A DNA stretch of 64,000 nucleotides. Origin: Heliocidaris tuberculata (Eukaryota > Echinodermata > Echinoidea > Camarodonta > Echinometridae). Positions 22,001 through 37,600 of this stretch are shown piece by piece. The notes beneath the pieces were generated by a model that saw only the letters and a program-made list of their open reading frames with translations, had not been told where the DNA came from and made no database searches. The position numbers were made by a program, and so were the translations under genes. The DNA lies in the NCBI GenBank assembly GCA_025618425.1, contig CM046838.1:45463302-45527301 (forward strand), in the 5' to 3' direction. The number at the start of each line of letters is the position of its first letter. Position 1 is the stretch's first letter.

Positions 22001-25000
22001 ATTGAAAAGGTAGTATCATGTGGAACAAGGAAAAGCACAGCTTGTTAAAACTAGGTTCCCCAATTGAACAGAATTACAACATATGTAATTAGGTAAACAT
22101 ATGCAGATATGGCAGTAAAGAGATGAGATAAGATATGCGTGAAAAAAGAAGAAATAAACACATAAACATCAAAATAAATATAAGCTTATATGAGCAGTTA
22201 ATTTCAGCCTATTGGGTTTATAGTAGTAGAAAATCCAGATACCATCATACTGTAAGTATGATCAAAAAGATGTCTTGAAGAAAGGGTTTTGTTTTTGTTA
22301 TGTTTAGACACAGGCAGAAGAGCACATACAATTTTTATGAAATTTTACGGTAAGAGCAATTAGATGATTTTTAAGATTTCTTCTAAAATATTAAGAGAGG
22401 AAGCTTGCTTTAGATTTGAATCAAGATGGAATTTACAAGGAATTTACGTGATATCTAATTGATAAAAAAATAACACTGAAATGGATTTTACGCCCCACAA
22501 AACCCCCTAAATAAAGGTAACAACGATGTTACTCTGTAACCTCCTTTCTATGTCTCACAGGTTGCGTGCATAAGATAAACAACAAAATTGCAGTCACGTA
22601 TCATCATGATCATCGCGCATAGAATAGTAAATATGTAGATCAATTCCGCGTAAGTTGTCTTCCGCTACTAAACACTGCTTCGGAGGGGGTAATTTAGATT
22701 TATGCAAATTATGCAAATTGCCCAAAGTTAATTTTTCGGCAACAAAGCTGAAAATTGTTCGGAGACCACATGGGATCGCAAATCAACAACAACAAAAAAT
22801 GCAACGCAAAGAACTTTTCTAGGTTTAATACAGGCTATATAGGACTGTCAAATCGACTACATGTGGATATAAGACGAATTGGGTTTAGCAGAAATGGCTA
22901 TTAGACCAAATGGGTATTGGACGAACTGGATATTAAACAAAGTGGTAATTGCAAAAAATGGGTAGGCCTATAGACCAACCGGTAAGTAGACGAAATGGTT
23001 ATAGACTAACTGGTCATTAGACAAAATGATTATTGGACAAAGTGATAATTGGACCAAATGTTGATGGACGAAATGATGTTAGACGAAATGATATTAGACC
23101 AAATGACAATTTACCTCTGTGTGTGTGGGGGGGGGGGGGTGTATTTGTGTAGTAATTTTCGCGTCGTTGACATTTATGTCAATATTGCTTTTTTGCCGTC
23201 TCAAAAATTTTTCGAGCCCCGACTAAATAGTGCCTTCCAATCCTCCCTATATACCATGTATGCAGAAATCCCCATTTCTATATTTTTGTATAAGTTTTTG
23301 TTTACATTTATGCTTGCTCTTTTTATCCCTCTTGCCGAATCTCATCACTGCTGAATAGAAGTTAATGTATTTTTAATAATGGTAATGATAATGATATGTT
23401 CTATTGAAGAAAAAAATCGCATCGCAGCCCAAGGGCTGAATTGTACAAAGCTGAAAAGTTACACATAATACTGTAAATGTCAACATATAAATGTCATATA
23501 TAGGTAATAACATATAGAAAGATAAGTTTTTATACTACCCAACAAAATAATTACATCTGTAATTCGGTTTATGATTTCATAATGTAATGTGGCGAGAGCC
23601 AACAGTTCTGACGAGGAGGATAAGGAGGATAAGACAAAGGAGTATTGAGGGAGAGAGGTAGAAGATCAGGGAAAGAGAGAGAAAGTGCATCTGGAACTTA
23701 AGACAAAGAAAGAAGAGTAGTTATGCAGAGATATTCATGTACAACAGTTATATAATAATGAACGAACATGTATATCTAAAAGATGAACTTCGTCAATTTT
23801 TCTTTCCTTAAAATCGTAGATTTTGAAATTTCACGGTTAAATACTAGTACCTAAAGATAAAGTTGAGTTCTGGAGCCTGTAACATAAAGAGATAAAATCA
23901 ATTTTACGATTGATATCAATCGTAAGTCTATGGCAAACCATGTACTGAAGAGTTACAATTGATCGTAAGATTGATTGTTTCTCTTTATGTTACAGGCCCC
24001 AGGTCATGCTTTTAGGTTGATAATAAAATCTGTCTAAGAGCAACTGGGAAACTTGGATTATTCAGTACATATTAGAAATAGGTATATACTGTGAGGTTTT
24101 GGAATCATCAAAATGATAAGAAATTGACTTGCTAAAAGCCACATGCACTGCCTACAGAAATATGTATATTAGGCTATATGTCCACGTTAATGTGTCATGA
24201 AAGTTTCTTCCAAACCTTTCAGCTACTAGAATTTCTTGTCATATTTTGAATATGAGGGCATTCGAAGAAAATCCTTTTCTTCTATGATATTCTTCCAGAC
24301 TGACATACAAAAAATGAAAAATCTCACAAATTATTTTCCCCCTGTACACTCTAAAAACTAAAGTGTCAATTCACCATTTAAAAGGAGTGACCACTTTTAA
24401 AATGCTGGATTCAGCCTTTATAACGTTGCATCTAGCATGTTAAAAGTGCTAATCGGCCATTTTGAAAAAGTGGTCATTCCTCGGCCCTTTTAAATGGTGA
24501 TTTAACACTTTAGTTTTTAGAGTGTAAAGGTACCCCAAGAACTCAACCTCCTTTTGCGATATTTTGTGCCAATATTTAAAATTCATGTTTTAAAAATTAA
24601 GAATAGATGATTAGATGATTCTTGCTTTCTTTTGACAGGTATTGTGGCTACATTTCTACAGCAATCTCCTTTTCTGGAATTTTATAATATTATATTACAT
24701 AAACTGATTTAGGGTACAAGTAGTGTTATTTTGTTTTTGATCCGGCACATCGTTAATGCCTTTTCCTCATTTGATTCCCTTCATTTCCTCGTTAGGTCCT
24801 TCTGAAAGCCGCTGGACGCAATGACGGGATGTGGATTGGATTAGATGATATTGACATGGATGGAACATATCATTGGACGGATGGAACATCACTTGAAGAG
24901 AATAGGTGACGATCCTTATCTTTTTCTCTCTTTCACGTTCCCTTTTTGTATCGATATTCTAGCCATCGAGGTCTCTTTTAAAGCGGATGAAGCTTATATC

Positions 25001-28000
25001 ATCGGTAATTCTCAAAAATTCGAAAATTGCACTAACCAAATGCACTTTGTAATATATCTTGAAGTAAATAATCGAATTAATTCAATGAATAATGTTTTAG
25101 ATTAGTGGCAAATACAAATTTGGCAAGACGTTAATCTACATTTTCCACTCTCCACCCAGGTGTTAATTGGGTACCCGGTAGGATGCGAAAGTTAATGTCG
25201 TTTGCTTAGCAATGTGAGCACCACGGCCCATTGCTAGAATACTCCCCAGGGAGTGGAGAATGTGCGGGGTAATAATATATCTGTAAAGCGCTTAGAGACA
25301 TCGCCGATGTATTAGGCGCTATATAAAAGATGAATATTATTATTATTATTAAAAATGAGGCGTGGTCCTGTAGCTGAAGCACTATATATGCATCTGCCTT
25401 AGCAATGAAAGTAGACGTAAATGCCCAAACTGAACAATAACCAGAACAAAACAGCAGCCTAATAAAATGGAATTCTGATTATATGATTTAGACTATAAAG
25501 TTTAGTTTGAAGTCTAGTCATAATTACACATTTCTCCTTTACGGACTCTCATCTCATTTTTTAGTCCTGCATCCAACACTGTGCTCTCATTCCTTTATTC
25601 TCCCTCTCATATACCCCCCCCCCCCAACGCGAGCATTTTCAGACGGATAATAAACAAAATGTACGAAAAGTTGTAAGATATTGACCATTTTCTTTGCAGC
25701 TATATGTCGTGGGTTAATGGAACGATACCAGGATATTGTGCTCGCCTTTCTGATTATGGATGGAACAGTCAGCCATGTAATGATGAGAATATATTTGCTT
25801 GTGAAAGTAATGCAGGTAAACGTAATTCATTTTATTCATTCAAACATAATAACCATTCTTGATACAATGCATCAAATATGCCTGAATGAGATAATACTTT
25901 GATGAGTAGAAATTTCATTAAATATGAAAATATGGATGACAGCTGAAAATACACCAGTAGTATTGATACTTTGTCATGATGGTGAGGGAGATATCTGGCT
26001 CTGGTACTTCGAGTGTGCTTCCATGTATTTGTTGTTGTTTTTTGTGGGGTTTTTTTTTCCCTTCACTTTGTTGATTAGAAGTTTGCTTCTAGTGAAATAA
26101 TTCATCATTCTGAGTGTGATATGTAGACAGTCAATAATCATGTTTGGGAATGTAACATTCTGTTCGATTTTCAGCACTTCCAGCCAGCAGTTGGGTTCGT
26201 TTTGGTAACAACACCTACTTCATGTCGCCGTCTTGGTTGCTTCTCTCCTTCGAAGATGCAAGGAAATACTGTCATAGCCTCGGTGGAGATGTAGCTCAAC
26301 CAAAGGATCAGGAAGCATATGTAATTATCTATCAGTTCAGTCCTCTTGGCTGATGACTTGATGACATGTGGGTTTCTACATGAGCGTATTTTAGTTGAAA
26401 TTTTTAAGGCTTTTCTATGCATTCCTTCTGGGACGCACTGTTAGTAAATGTCGCATCCAAAATCGTTGTTTGAGATATGTACTCCATATAACTTTATTGC
26501 TCTTTGCATGTGACTATGATAATAGAGGATAATACACACGGCTTTAATGATCAGAATGATCGTTAAAAAATCTTTTCTTTTATGCCCTTATCACCCCTCC
26601 AAAACACTTTATTGGAGGGGGGGGGGTGTTACATATAGATACTAGTTACCAGTCACAAATCCTTTTCATTTTCAGGGACTCTCTACAGACCTATACATTT
26701 AAGCAACTATATATTTCCTACAAATTTTATCGATATGATAATCAAATAATTTTTGACAGATTTTCTTGAATGAGAGTTTTGATGCTACCATTTGGTTGGG
26801 GCTTTCTGATGTTGAGACTGAAAGGACGTACTTGTGGATTGATGGAACGTTACTGAACCAAAGGTTAGAATAGTACCCACCAGCTTCCATAAATGAATTA
26901 TTTGATGGTAGGCCCTGTGATATTTCTTCTATATAACCCTTTTTCTTTGAAATCTCCACCCAAGATCCCTTGATTTTAAAATTTCCCCAAAAGTTCTTTG
27001 AATGGTTTCAATACAAATTATGTAACTATCATTCATTCGTGTCCCCCGTCACTCTTTATAAAGCCAGTAAATGGATTGTGCACAAATATAGTCATAACAA
27101 CTAAAAAAAAAAACCAACCAAACTCACTGTTTAACTTCGCTTAACTGCTGGTTTCTATATTTGTTGTACTGGCACATGACTAATATGAAGTACATATTGC
27201 TGGAATTATAAAGCTATTGCATTTTTAAAGAAATATCTAATAGTTGTCTTGGGTTAATGTTGCTTCATATTAAACATTGGGATGATTGTACGTCGTGTAA
27301 TCTAAAATTTTAGATATTTAATCTAATTATGCTTCTGTTTTGTTTTGTTTGGATGAATTTTAAAAGAAATCTTTTCACATTGAAATTCTATTTTAATCAT
27401 GTAAAAAAAACCTAAATTGAATTGATTCATGTTTAACTATGGCTGGCAAAGTTTGACGGAAATTTTACTGCAGGGCTTTGTTTTTGAAATTTTAGGGGGT
27501 ATCACTTGTCATGACTTCTAGACCATGTGATGAGAGAAAATCTGTTCTTGTTTACCCGCGTGTCATTAGGCATGTAACAGGCAATGATTGTAGCATATTA
27601 TTTTCGTTAATACGCTTTTAGAATTATTGTTCATTCGCGTTCAGAAATTCTAAAGGCAATCATCTTCTCATTACGATAACAGTTTCCCATCATGGGTTAC
27701 TAACTCTTCAAATCCTATGAATGGAGACAATGACTGTGTAACTATGCTGAACAATGGCAGTTGGGATGATCAGCCTTGTACCAGCAGGTTCAGATTTGTG
27801 TGTCAGAGATCAAGAGGTAGAGTATAACCGTGGAGCTACAAATCCTTGTTGGTAACTTCATGGTATTATTATCTTAGAAAATGATAGTCGATTCCCTTCT
27901 CATACTATTTAAACAAATATAAATATCTTAATATAACGTTGCATATCAGTTTTCTTTTGAAAAAGAAAATTTCTTCACAGTCGATGACCTTTTAAGAATA

Positions 28001-28602
28001 TAAAAATGCAATGTAATGAAAAAACTGAGGGAAAATCCAATAATGGTAAAACCAAACCCATCTCCCGAATGTCACAAGTTTTAAAATAAATTTTCAACAA
28101 AGAAATAAAGCAGCTATATACTAGCCTACTGTAACCATAGGGAGAATAACGCCGTTGCTCTGCTAAAGTTGTCCAAGAGTTGGATTTTGGGGCCATAAAA
28201 CGGTCAGCTGTTTGCAGGGAAAAGTCTTCAACCTTTTTTTTTTCTTCAGTGGACTTAAGGGGCAAGTCCGAACTCAGAATAACTTGCTTTTAATAGAAAC
28301 AAAAAATCAGACAAACATATCAAAACTGGACGAATAATAAGAAAGTTACTAATTTGTTAATATCATGAAAACTAGAGAAAACAACGAAAATCACTAGACA
28401 AATTGGCAACTCCGTAGTGAGTTTATGATGTCATTGCCTCACAACACACCAATTAATTTGTTTACATTAATAACACAAATTTTCAATTTTTGTCCAAGAA
28501 TATGATTTCCTCATAACCTGAACCGAGTTATAGTTATAATAATATATTTTTGCATTTATACACCTTCACAAAATATTTCACGGACTCGAAATTTTCGAGA
28601 TT

Positions 28603-28679
<77 letters not shown>

Positions 28680-31600
28680 ATAATTTTGTATGTATATTCT
28701 ATCCAAAAATCAAAATTTTCATGTTTTTACAGTTAAGTAATTACTCTTTGTTAGTGTACATGTATACATGAAAAAAAAAAACATATATTACTATAACTAG
28801 TCTATAACTTGGTTCAAGTTATGAGGAAATCATATTCTTAGAAAAAATGAAAATATAAAAAAATTAATTAGTGTGTTGTGAGGCAAGGACATCACAAAAT
28901 CATTCCCGAGTTGCCAATTTGTCTAGTGATTTTCATCGTTTTCTCTAGTTATTATGTTATTAAAAAATTAATGACTTTCTTATTAGTCGTCGGATTTTCC
29001 TCAAACTTTTTTCGATATGTTTGTCTGACTTTCTGCTTCTTTTGAAAGCAAGTTATTCTGGGGTCGAACTAGCCCCTTAAGGAGAATTTTCTAGTTAATT
29101 GTTATCTCAGTGATCTAGTGCATATTCGCCAGAAGGGGGCAGAGGGGGCAGTTGCCCCTCCCCCAGTAATTCAAGTGAGGGGGGGGGCAAAATCGATTTT
29201 GCATCCCTATAAGGGCCCCCTAGCAAGAACAAAAGGAGAAAATTACTTGTAATGATTTAGCATTACAACGATGTATAATAAGCTCATTTCTGCTCTAAAA
29301 TACAAACTTTCAGCAGTTAAAATCAGAATCTTCTCACTCGGTCGCTACGCTCCCTCGTTTATTAATAGAAGCAATGTTTTTTAACATTTTAGAAACCATG
29401 TCTATCATCATGATCATAGACGCCTGGAGAAAGGGTGCAGATGCTTGCTTCCATCGGGGGGGGGGGGGGGGTAAAGTATTCCCCGCGACAACAAAATTTG
29501 CGGTATAGGGATCAGACTCCTAGCGTTCTAAAAGGTTAGGGTTCACCATTCCAGCACCTACATTTTCTCACATGGTCCCTGCGCTCCTGTACATTATGCA
29601 CGCAGATAAGCGCGGTGTAGCTCAAAATTGCATAAATCCTGTCTATCAGTCGCGCCAAAATTGAGGGGGCATTTTCCCCCTCAATCAAGGGAGGGTGGGC
29701 AAAAGGCAAAATCGTTTTTTACCCCCCCCCCCGCCTCCCCATTTACAAGACCATAGTTTGGCAGTATAACGAATACCTTTCCAAAACAGTATTTCAGTAT
29801 TATGAGAGCGATTTTTTTCGCTCTGTCGCTACGCTCCATCGCTTAATAATAAACTCATTTCAAGTCAAATGATACTGCAGAAATCCTGTTCTATCAAAAA
29901 TGTTCTGTTTAAGAAAAGAAAAAGGTTAAAAGAAAAAAATTTGAATGATTCCCATGGATGTTTTGCAAGGATACCCCATAGACGTACGAGATGCGGGCTG
30001 CGATTTTCGGGTAATCTCCGCCTCATATTCCGGCAGCAAGGTGCCCGAATATCCTCATATTTGGGCAGCGAGATGCACATACTCGGGGAGCGAGGTACCG
30101 GAATATGTAATTTATATACATTTTCAGTTTAAAAAAAGCAAAAAAAATTAGAAACAAAATAATCCCATTTCAGGTCAAAATTATGAGGGTTGATGCAAAA
30201 CAGTGGATGATAACCATGCTTTAAATTTTGCATTATATTTTTAATGAAAAATTCTAAATTTCGCACGTTCGAAATATCAATAAATATGTAAGAAAGGGGT
30301 GAGGGTGGGGGTGTGCTTGTTCGAGGGGGGGGGGGTAGGGCTGTAAGCAGGTAGTAAGTGTTTGAGGTGGGCCCCTATATCTGTTTGAGGCGGGCCCCTC
30401 AGAGTGTCCCCCCAAAAAAACCCCCCCCCAAAAAAAAAAAAAAAAAAAAAAATCTGGAACCTTCCGGCGCACCATGATTATGTGATATTGCTTACGGTAT
30501 ATTTTTCTTGTTATTTCCTAGTACCTGACGTATGTGCACTCGTTGGAAACTGCACGTGTAATTGCCTGGATGGCCAACCATGTGAGAAGGATACAGGGTC
30601 ATGTCTAGAATCAGAGGGAAAGTGTGCCGTTGGTTGGGTCCCAGATGTTGAAGGACCGTATGATAATTGTAGACTACGTGAGTGCTAAAGATCTGAATAA
30701 TCATTTTTGTAAAAGGCGAGGCCACGGGGTAGGGGCATGCAGCCCCCTGAGAATTTTACAGCTCTCAATATATAGGCAACTATCAACACTCATATTCGGG
30801 TAACCATCACTTCATATTCAGACAGTCAGATAGTCTCGTTTGAAATTGTCTTGTCGTACCTACGAATGGCAAATTTACATTAAGACCGTCTTAAATGAAT
30901 ATGTAATGCATCATTAATGGCTATTGATCTCCGTAAAAGAAAACAACAACAACAAACAAACAAAAAGACAAACAAGCAGATTGCTTTTAAGCGGAAGAAA
31001 CACTATTTGGGCAAGACACGATAGCCTCTTGTGAAAGTCTGCCCATGTTTCTAATTTGCATAAAAGCAACAATCTTTTCATGAAAGAAAATACAATACAC
31101 AATAGCGAAGAGCTGTTCAACATGCATTTACCTCAGGCCGCGAAAAATTAAGTAGGCCCATATACCGGTATACCGTACGGTAAGTCATAATTGGGAGTAT
31201 TTAGTGTACCTAAAGTTATATTTGAAAGTGTATGTCTTACCATAACCCTAAAAAGGCCGGGTTATTTTGGCGCTCTCTCAGCGGGGGGAGGGGGATTCCC
31301 CCCCCCCCCCCCGAGATCTCGGCCATGGAGTGACGAAAATGTCTTCAACTTTACACACAGAGTATCTCAACCCTGTAAAGTTTCATATGCATATCTCAAA
31401 CGGTTTTTGAAATATTGCTAATTGATTATTTACATATTGAAAATTTTGCATTGTGTACAAAACATGGAGAAATGAGCATTTTGGCCGCGCACAGCGCGAC
31501 GATTTTTGACGATTTGGTCGAAATTTTATAAATTTGTTATCAAAAGATGCGTAAGACTCTAGGCGATAAAGTCATGAAAGCTCACGGCGCAAATTTTTTT

Positions 31601-34600
31601 TTATCCTCGAACGTATCGCGGCACGCGTCTGGGGGGGGGGGGGGGGTGGATTCCACCCCCGGCCCTTTTAGGGTTAAGGCATATATACAGTATCCCAGTC
31701 ATATTAGGGTAAGCCAGTAGATAAGGACAAGTAAAGTCAGGCATTATGATTTCATAACCAACCATAAGTCTATAATGGTTTTCAAATACTTCAAGTTCGG
31801 ATTTTTCCTCCGAGCTAAAACACAAAATATACAAGATTTTCAGAATAAATCCGTTGCCGAAATTCTTTTGATGTTTGAGCCTTTCATATAAAGGGCATAT
31901 TGTGCGTTTTACACATCGATCTCCATTTACGTGGATATCGCATCGTACGCACGGCTCTATGCGAGCAGTTGAGGCGCCCGCACAACCAAATCTAGGAGCC
32001 CTCACTCAAACACAGTACGCGGGACCGCGTAGGACATAGCGTGGGACATCGTCTGCTGTGTACAAACCCAGTGTACTACTATTCAAAAGATACGTGATTT
32101 GATTGTTTACTTATAAAAGACATTATACTAATTGTCACATTAAATCGCCTCTAGAATTTGTACGGATACACTTGTTTTGCCTGATTTTGCAATTAAATCG
32201 TGGAAAAGACTTCACAGTGCTGAATTATTTGATTCTAAAAATGCATAAAATTGTATTGAAATAGTACTGCAGCGTTGTTTTTCTGCGAGCCCAAACATGG
32301 CAACGCGTAGCGACGGGTCGCATCGAACGTTGAGGGCGTTGCTTTATCCAGTGGGTAGAGATCGATGGTTTCACATGATAGGGAGCATGACCTGTACCTA
32401 ACTACAGAGGTTACCTTAGTCATTGAGAACATAAGGCTAATACATGTCATACAAAAGTATTACAGAAAGCTATGTATTGTCCATTGTAACCCAATGTGGA
32501 ATTTCCTTACAGTATCTGGATGCTACGACTCTTGTCTCAAGACATGTCATTGTTCTGGTGGAGCAGCTGATTGTAACAGTGTGACTGGTTCGTGTTTTTC
32601 AAACAAATGCTCTCTGAGATGGACTGGAAAGAAGTGCCAAACAGGTATCACGAGAAGTTCATACATTTAATTATAGAATTCTTGGCAAGTTTTGTTACTC
32701 TGAACCATACAGTCGGAGAAAAGGCCAAAATTTGCTCCGAACCGTCAGAAGTCAGACCAGTCGCAGACGAGTCGCGCGACTGTCTCCGATCCGTAGCCGA
32801 GTTGGTCTTAAATCAGACTAAAAGGTTAACGTAGTAATGTTCTCTCAGTTTCACTCTTACTATTCGTATGACTCTTCTGACCTTCAGTGAGGGGTATTTA
32901 AAGTTTGAAATTTCACATCTTATCTGACTGTAATTTCTTCCAAATTCTATTCAGAGTAGGGTCATAAGGTATGCAACGGTCATTATCTTGTATAATTTCA
33001 TTGTTATTTTCGTTCTCAATCTTTTGATGATTTAAGTATTGATGAATAATATCATATCTAAAATAATAAACAAGCTAATGAGAATGATGTCCTAGGATGG
33101 ACTTCACCTGTCTTGTGCGAAATTACGGCACCACTGACTTTATGTGTTCTCTTCTCGCACTCCCTTTGCGTGTACAGATCGGTTTTCTATTGAGATGAAC
33201 AAGACAAATCCAGGTCTGGCATCCTTTATCTGCAGTTTTTCTACTGTAGACTTGGTAGACCAGTCTCCAATCTTTGGAGGAATCAGCGTAGCTCGAAATA
33301 ATACCTTGATCAACAGAACTTTTGCCATAGTTAACCATACGACGACGGGGATCGTATCAAAGTCGTTCTTAATTGAAGATATATCAAGTGATGATATCCT
33401 CTACTGCACATTTGGCTACAATCTCAGCTCTCAGAGACCTATCATCTATACTAGGATACCCAAACGAGAATTTTATGGTATGTATCTAGTCCACGGTATA
33501 TCATATGCCTACGTAATATACTTGATAACCCACATGGGCCCTCTTGCATAAAAAGTTGCGTTTAATCGCAACTCAAAAAATTAAACGCAAGTTCCAAATG
33601 CGCGATCCTGATTGGTTGAAAATCAAGTTGCGTTTAATTTTTTGAGTTGCGATTAAACGCAACTTTTTATGCAAGAGGGCCCTGGAGTTAGATTTTTAAT
33701 TGAAATTAGAATATACTTTTAATTCTTTAACCATATAGTCATTATAACTTAACTTTACAGTGCGTACTCCTATATCGACTAATAGTTTGATACAGTCAAG
33801 TGACTATATTCAGTTTTCAAGGGATGCATCATTATACTGCAAGTGTACCTGAACAGCCAAGCGCAAGATTGTCATATCATTTTTTTTATATGCTGCGATG
33901 TAAATGTATATGTAAATCTGCAGACTAGATAGACCTACCATTCCATCACAACTGATGAAAATAATAGAGAATGAAGCAAGCACCATGAAGTAATCTTGGA
34001 GAGGTGTATGTAAAGCGCATAGTTGGTTATATTTATGTATTCCTTCCAAATCTTCTCCTTTCTCACTTACTATCTCCTTCTTTCTTTCCCTTCCCCTCCT
34101 CTTTAGCTATCCCTGACTTTTTTTTCTTTCTCTGACTTTTCACACTTGTTATCTTATTATTTGTGTAGCGTAAGTCTTTGTATCTTTGTTTTGCTTCCAA
34201 TTATATATTTTTTAAACATATATTTGATGCGATTCTATTGTATATATGTATATGCATATCTGATTGTAAATTGACCCCTTCAGCATTGCTGCTGGTCAAT
34301 CAACATATACCAATAAATAATAATAATAATAAATAGAGCAGTTTTAATTGATTATGCGCTATATAAGTCACGGTTTCTTCTTCTTATTATTATTATTATC
34401 ATTCTCAAAGTTGTTATTGTACTATTTTGTAAGCTAAGCTTCTGAAAGTGGTTGTTTGCTAGGTCAATAAATTTCTTAATCGGCAGAGTTTCTGTGCGTT
34501 TGTTTCGTATATTTCTAATAGTGACCATGTATTATTTGTGTAAACTGCTAATATCACAGTGTTACCCCAGCTGAATTCTACACCTTATATATCTGACATC

Positions 34601-37600
34601 GGAGCTCAACACGTCACTCTTCATTGGAGAAAATGGGATCCTAACATGGACGTGGGTAATGGGCCTATCGTGGACTATGCCATCTACATCAGGATAGAGA
34701 CAGATGATCACTTCGTTCGACGTGAAACGATTCAATCCAGAAACTCATCTACCAAGATCTCTCCTAGATCTCGAAGGCAACTCACAGACGAGATAATAAA
34801 CTATGATATCACATACCTGGAACCAAATACTCAGTACTCATTGAGTGTTAGTGTGATACGAGAAGGAATAGGTGGCGAAGGACTAGAAGGAGCTCGTATC
34901 ATCGTCACAACCAGATCAATTCGTAAGTTTGTTTTAAAGCTCTTTATATCAAATGGACAACGTCCCATGGACCCGTATACTGGGCGTTTAAAAAAAAAGG
35001 AAACTTAAATTTGAAAAATTCCTTTAAATGAACTATATGTAATTTATACCATATGAAAGATGGCAACTTGTTTAGGTTTATAGAGTCATGCATCACTGAA
35101 CACCAATGTCTTCAAAATTTTATGCAAAAATCTAGTTGGTTCACTTTCTTGTAAAAACAATAGGCATGATGTTAAGGATATGCCTTTTGTGATAATGGCC
35201 TGGGTGCTCCAATTCTCATTGTGGAGGATTTCCTTTTTCAAGTTTTTGTTAAAGAGATGCTATTCAATCATGATTCAGGATTTTCGCTGAACCAAACATA
35301 ATTTTGCAAATTTTTTTGAAGACATTGGTGTTTATTGATACGTGACCCTGAAAGCCTAAACAAGTTACCATTAGAAAGCAAATGAATTACTCTTTCATAT
35401 GATATGAAATTAAACGCCGGTAAATATATAGTCCACTTACAGGAAATTTTCAAAGTTGAGTTTCCTCTTTTTTAAAGCCCACTAGAGTGAAGTCATTACT
35501 GGAGCAAGTAACAATTATAAACCAAGATAAACTCTTTTACTGGCCATGCTGGCATTTGTATATTCTGCTGGTACGTAATAGTAATAAATGACTATGAAAT
35601 TTTAAATAAGCAGATACGTTCACCTTTCATGACAGTATTAACCAAAATACAGTTGGATTCTGATATCTAGCAGTATACTTCTTGATTCTTCTGTCAACAT
35701 ATTTGGAAAGTTATTATTATTGATATTGATTTTAATCATACCGTTCTGCACTCCATTTTCAATTTTAATACTAATACATCGCTAGCTGTATCACGTCCTA
35801 TACCCGATGTAACACCAACAACTCGTACAACTCCTACAACACCTACAACACCCACGACATCTACGACACCCTCTGTGCCCCAAACTACAGTCATTGGTCT
35901 AGTCAACAATGTAAACGCTGGTATAGCTGGTGGAGTCGTCGCGATCATGGTTATTCTTCTCCTCGTCGTCATACTCATATTCATCTTGAAACGTAGAAGG
36001 TAAACCTTGAATAAACTACTGTCACAAATTATTCCTTTAGCTTTTATACCTTTATGAATATTCAAAGTCCTATATTTCAACCCCAATAACGAATTATCTA
36101 TTCCCATGATATTCTTTCACCATATACCCCAAACATTATAATATTATGTTTTTTTATAATCGTTTTGATTAATAATGTTGTAGAATGTTCATGTAACAAT
36201 AATAGTGAATGTTTCAGAAAATAGGAGTATGAAAGAATTATACATTTTGGAAAGTTGGGATCTCTAAAATAATTTGTTTGTGTTTCCACTCAAGTCAACT
36301 TTATTTGAAGGGATAATTTCCCTTTAAAGTTCCCAGTGCAGATTTTCCATTGGTTCTTTTTCTTTTTAAAAAATAAAGCTGTAGCATCGTATCCATTTCA
36401 AAAGTGGCACATTCTTTCAATTCGTTGGTGTGACACGTGATCGTGGTGTATTTCCTCTCCTATATTGGCCCAACAAAGTGTGCAACAAACAGTATGACAC
36501 TGCCGCATGTCCTTTGAATATGCTGATCATGTTTTACATGTATTATGATTTTTCGATTATTTCATTAAATTACTGTAGAAAGAACAAGGCTACTGGAGAA
36601 GAAGAATCTGCTCTTCAGATGTCACCTGCTTCTTTTGGTAATAATGACCTAGAAGGTATGTGTCTCTTAATTAAAATTATAACCATGCATCGCATAGTTA
36701 GAAATATTTTGCAGTGAATTAAATGCTTGGATGCTAAGAGCAGGATTTTATAATCTAACTAATTGTCCACTGGGCCTGTTGATCACATTCTCCCTCACAA
36801 ATCTTATGAATTCTTTTGAATTTTCTTGAAATTATTATTAATATATTATCAAATACAATGTCTACCAATATTTCATTATATATATATTTTAATATAGAAA
36901 TATCATCGGATGAATATGATTGTCAGGATAAGTCCGTTCCTGATTCAGTAAGTCCTGAAACTGTTCCGCTACAAAACAGTCAACCAGACTTTACCCCAAC
37001 TAAACAGACTATTACCTCATCAGATGGCAGGCCTGTAGCAGAGGTTTCACCCACGACCAGACGAGAACCAATACCCGTGGCAGACTTTCCTGGCTTTGTG
37101 CATAAGAACAGATATACTAGTTTCTTTTCCGATGAATTCGAGGTAAGGATTAGTCATGTATCTTATCAAAATTTTTAATAAAATACTGACAGAAGTAAAT
37201 TAAAGCCCGGGGGGGGGGCACTCGACCCCAAAAGTGGTGGGTATGTGCCGCCGGCAAAACAGAAAAAGGGGGCTTCGGAACGAGCGTATCATGATGGTCT
37301 TCGGAACTACTAACATTTTGGGAAAAGGGGATCTTTGGAACTGGATTACAATATAAATATGATGCTACGGAACTGGTTCCCACAAGCTCCCATTAACTAC
37401 TAATAAATACGCTGTGTGTCATGGCAAGTCTATGGTGGGTGTATTCATATAAGCGGGGTTAATTCGCATGCATGCGCTCGCGCTCAGCATAAATGAAAAC
37501 TGAGTTCTCTGGAGTGGAGTTGGAACCGGATTGGAAGCAATGGGGAAAGCCCGGAGGAATTAAGCACCTGGAATGAAACTCGTTTTCAACTTTTCGCCAA

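Noticed and set aside
28618..28675. (AT)n run that could look like a CRISPR-like or regulatory repeat
   Set aside because: It is a plain dinucleotide microsatellite in the loop of a MITE; no spacers, and this is animal DNA.
34768..34785. Furin cleavage site RSRRQL in the FN3 domain as a firm feature
   Set aside because: The motif is suggestive, but it lies in an FN3 loop and no processing evidence can be obtained from sequence alone, so it is mentioned only within the domain entry.
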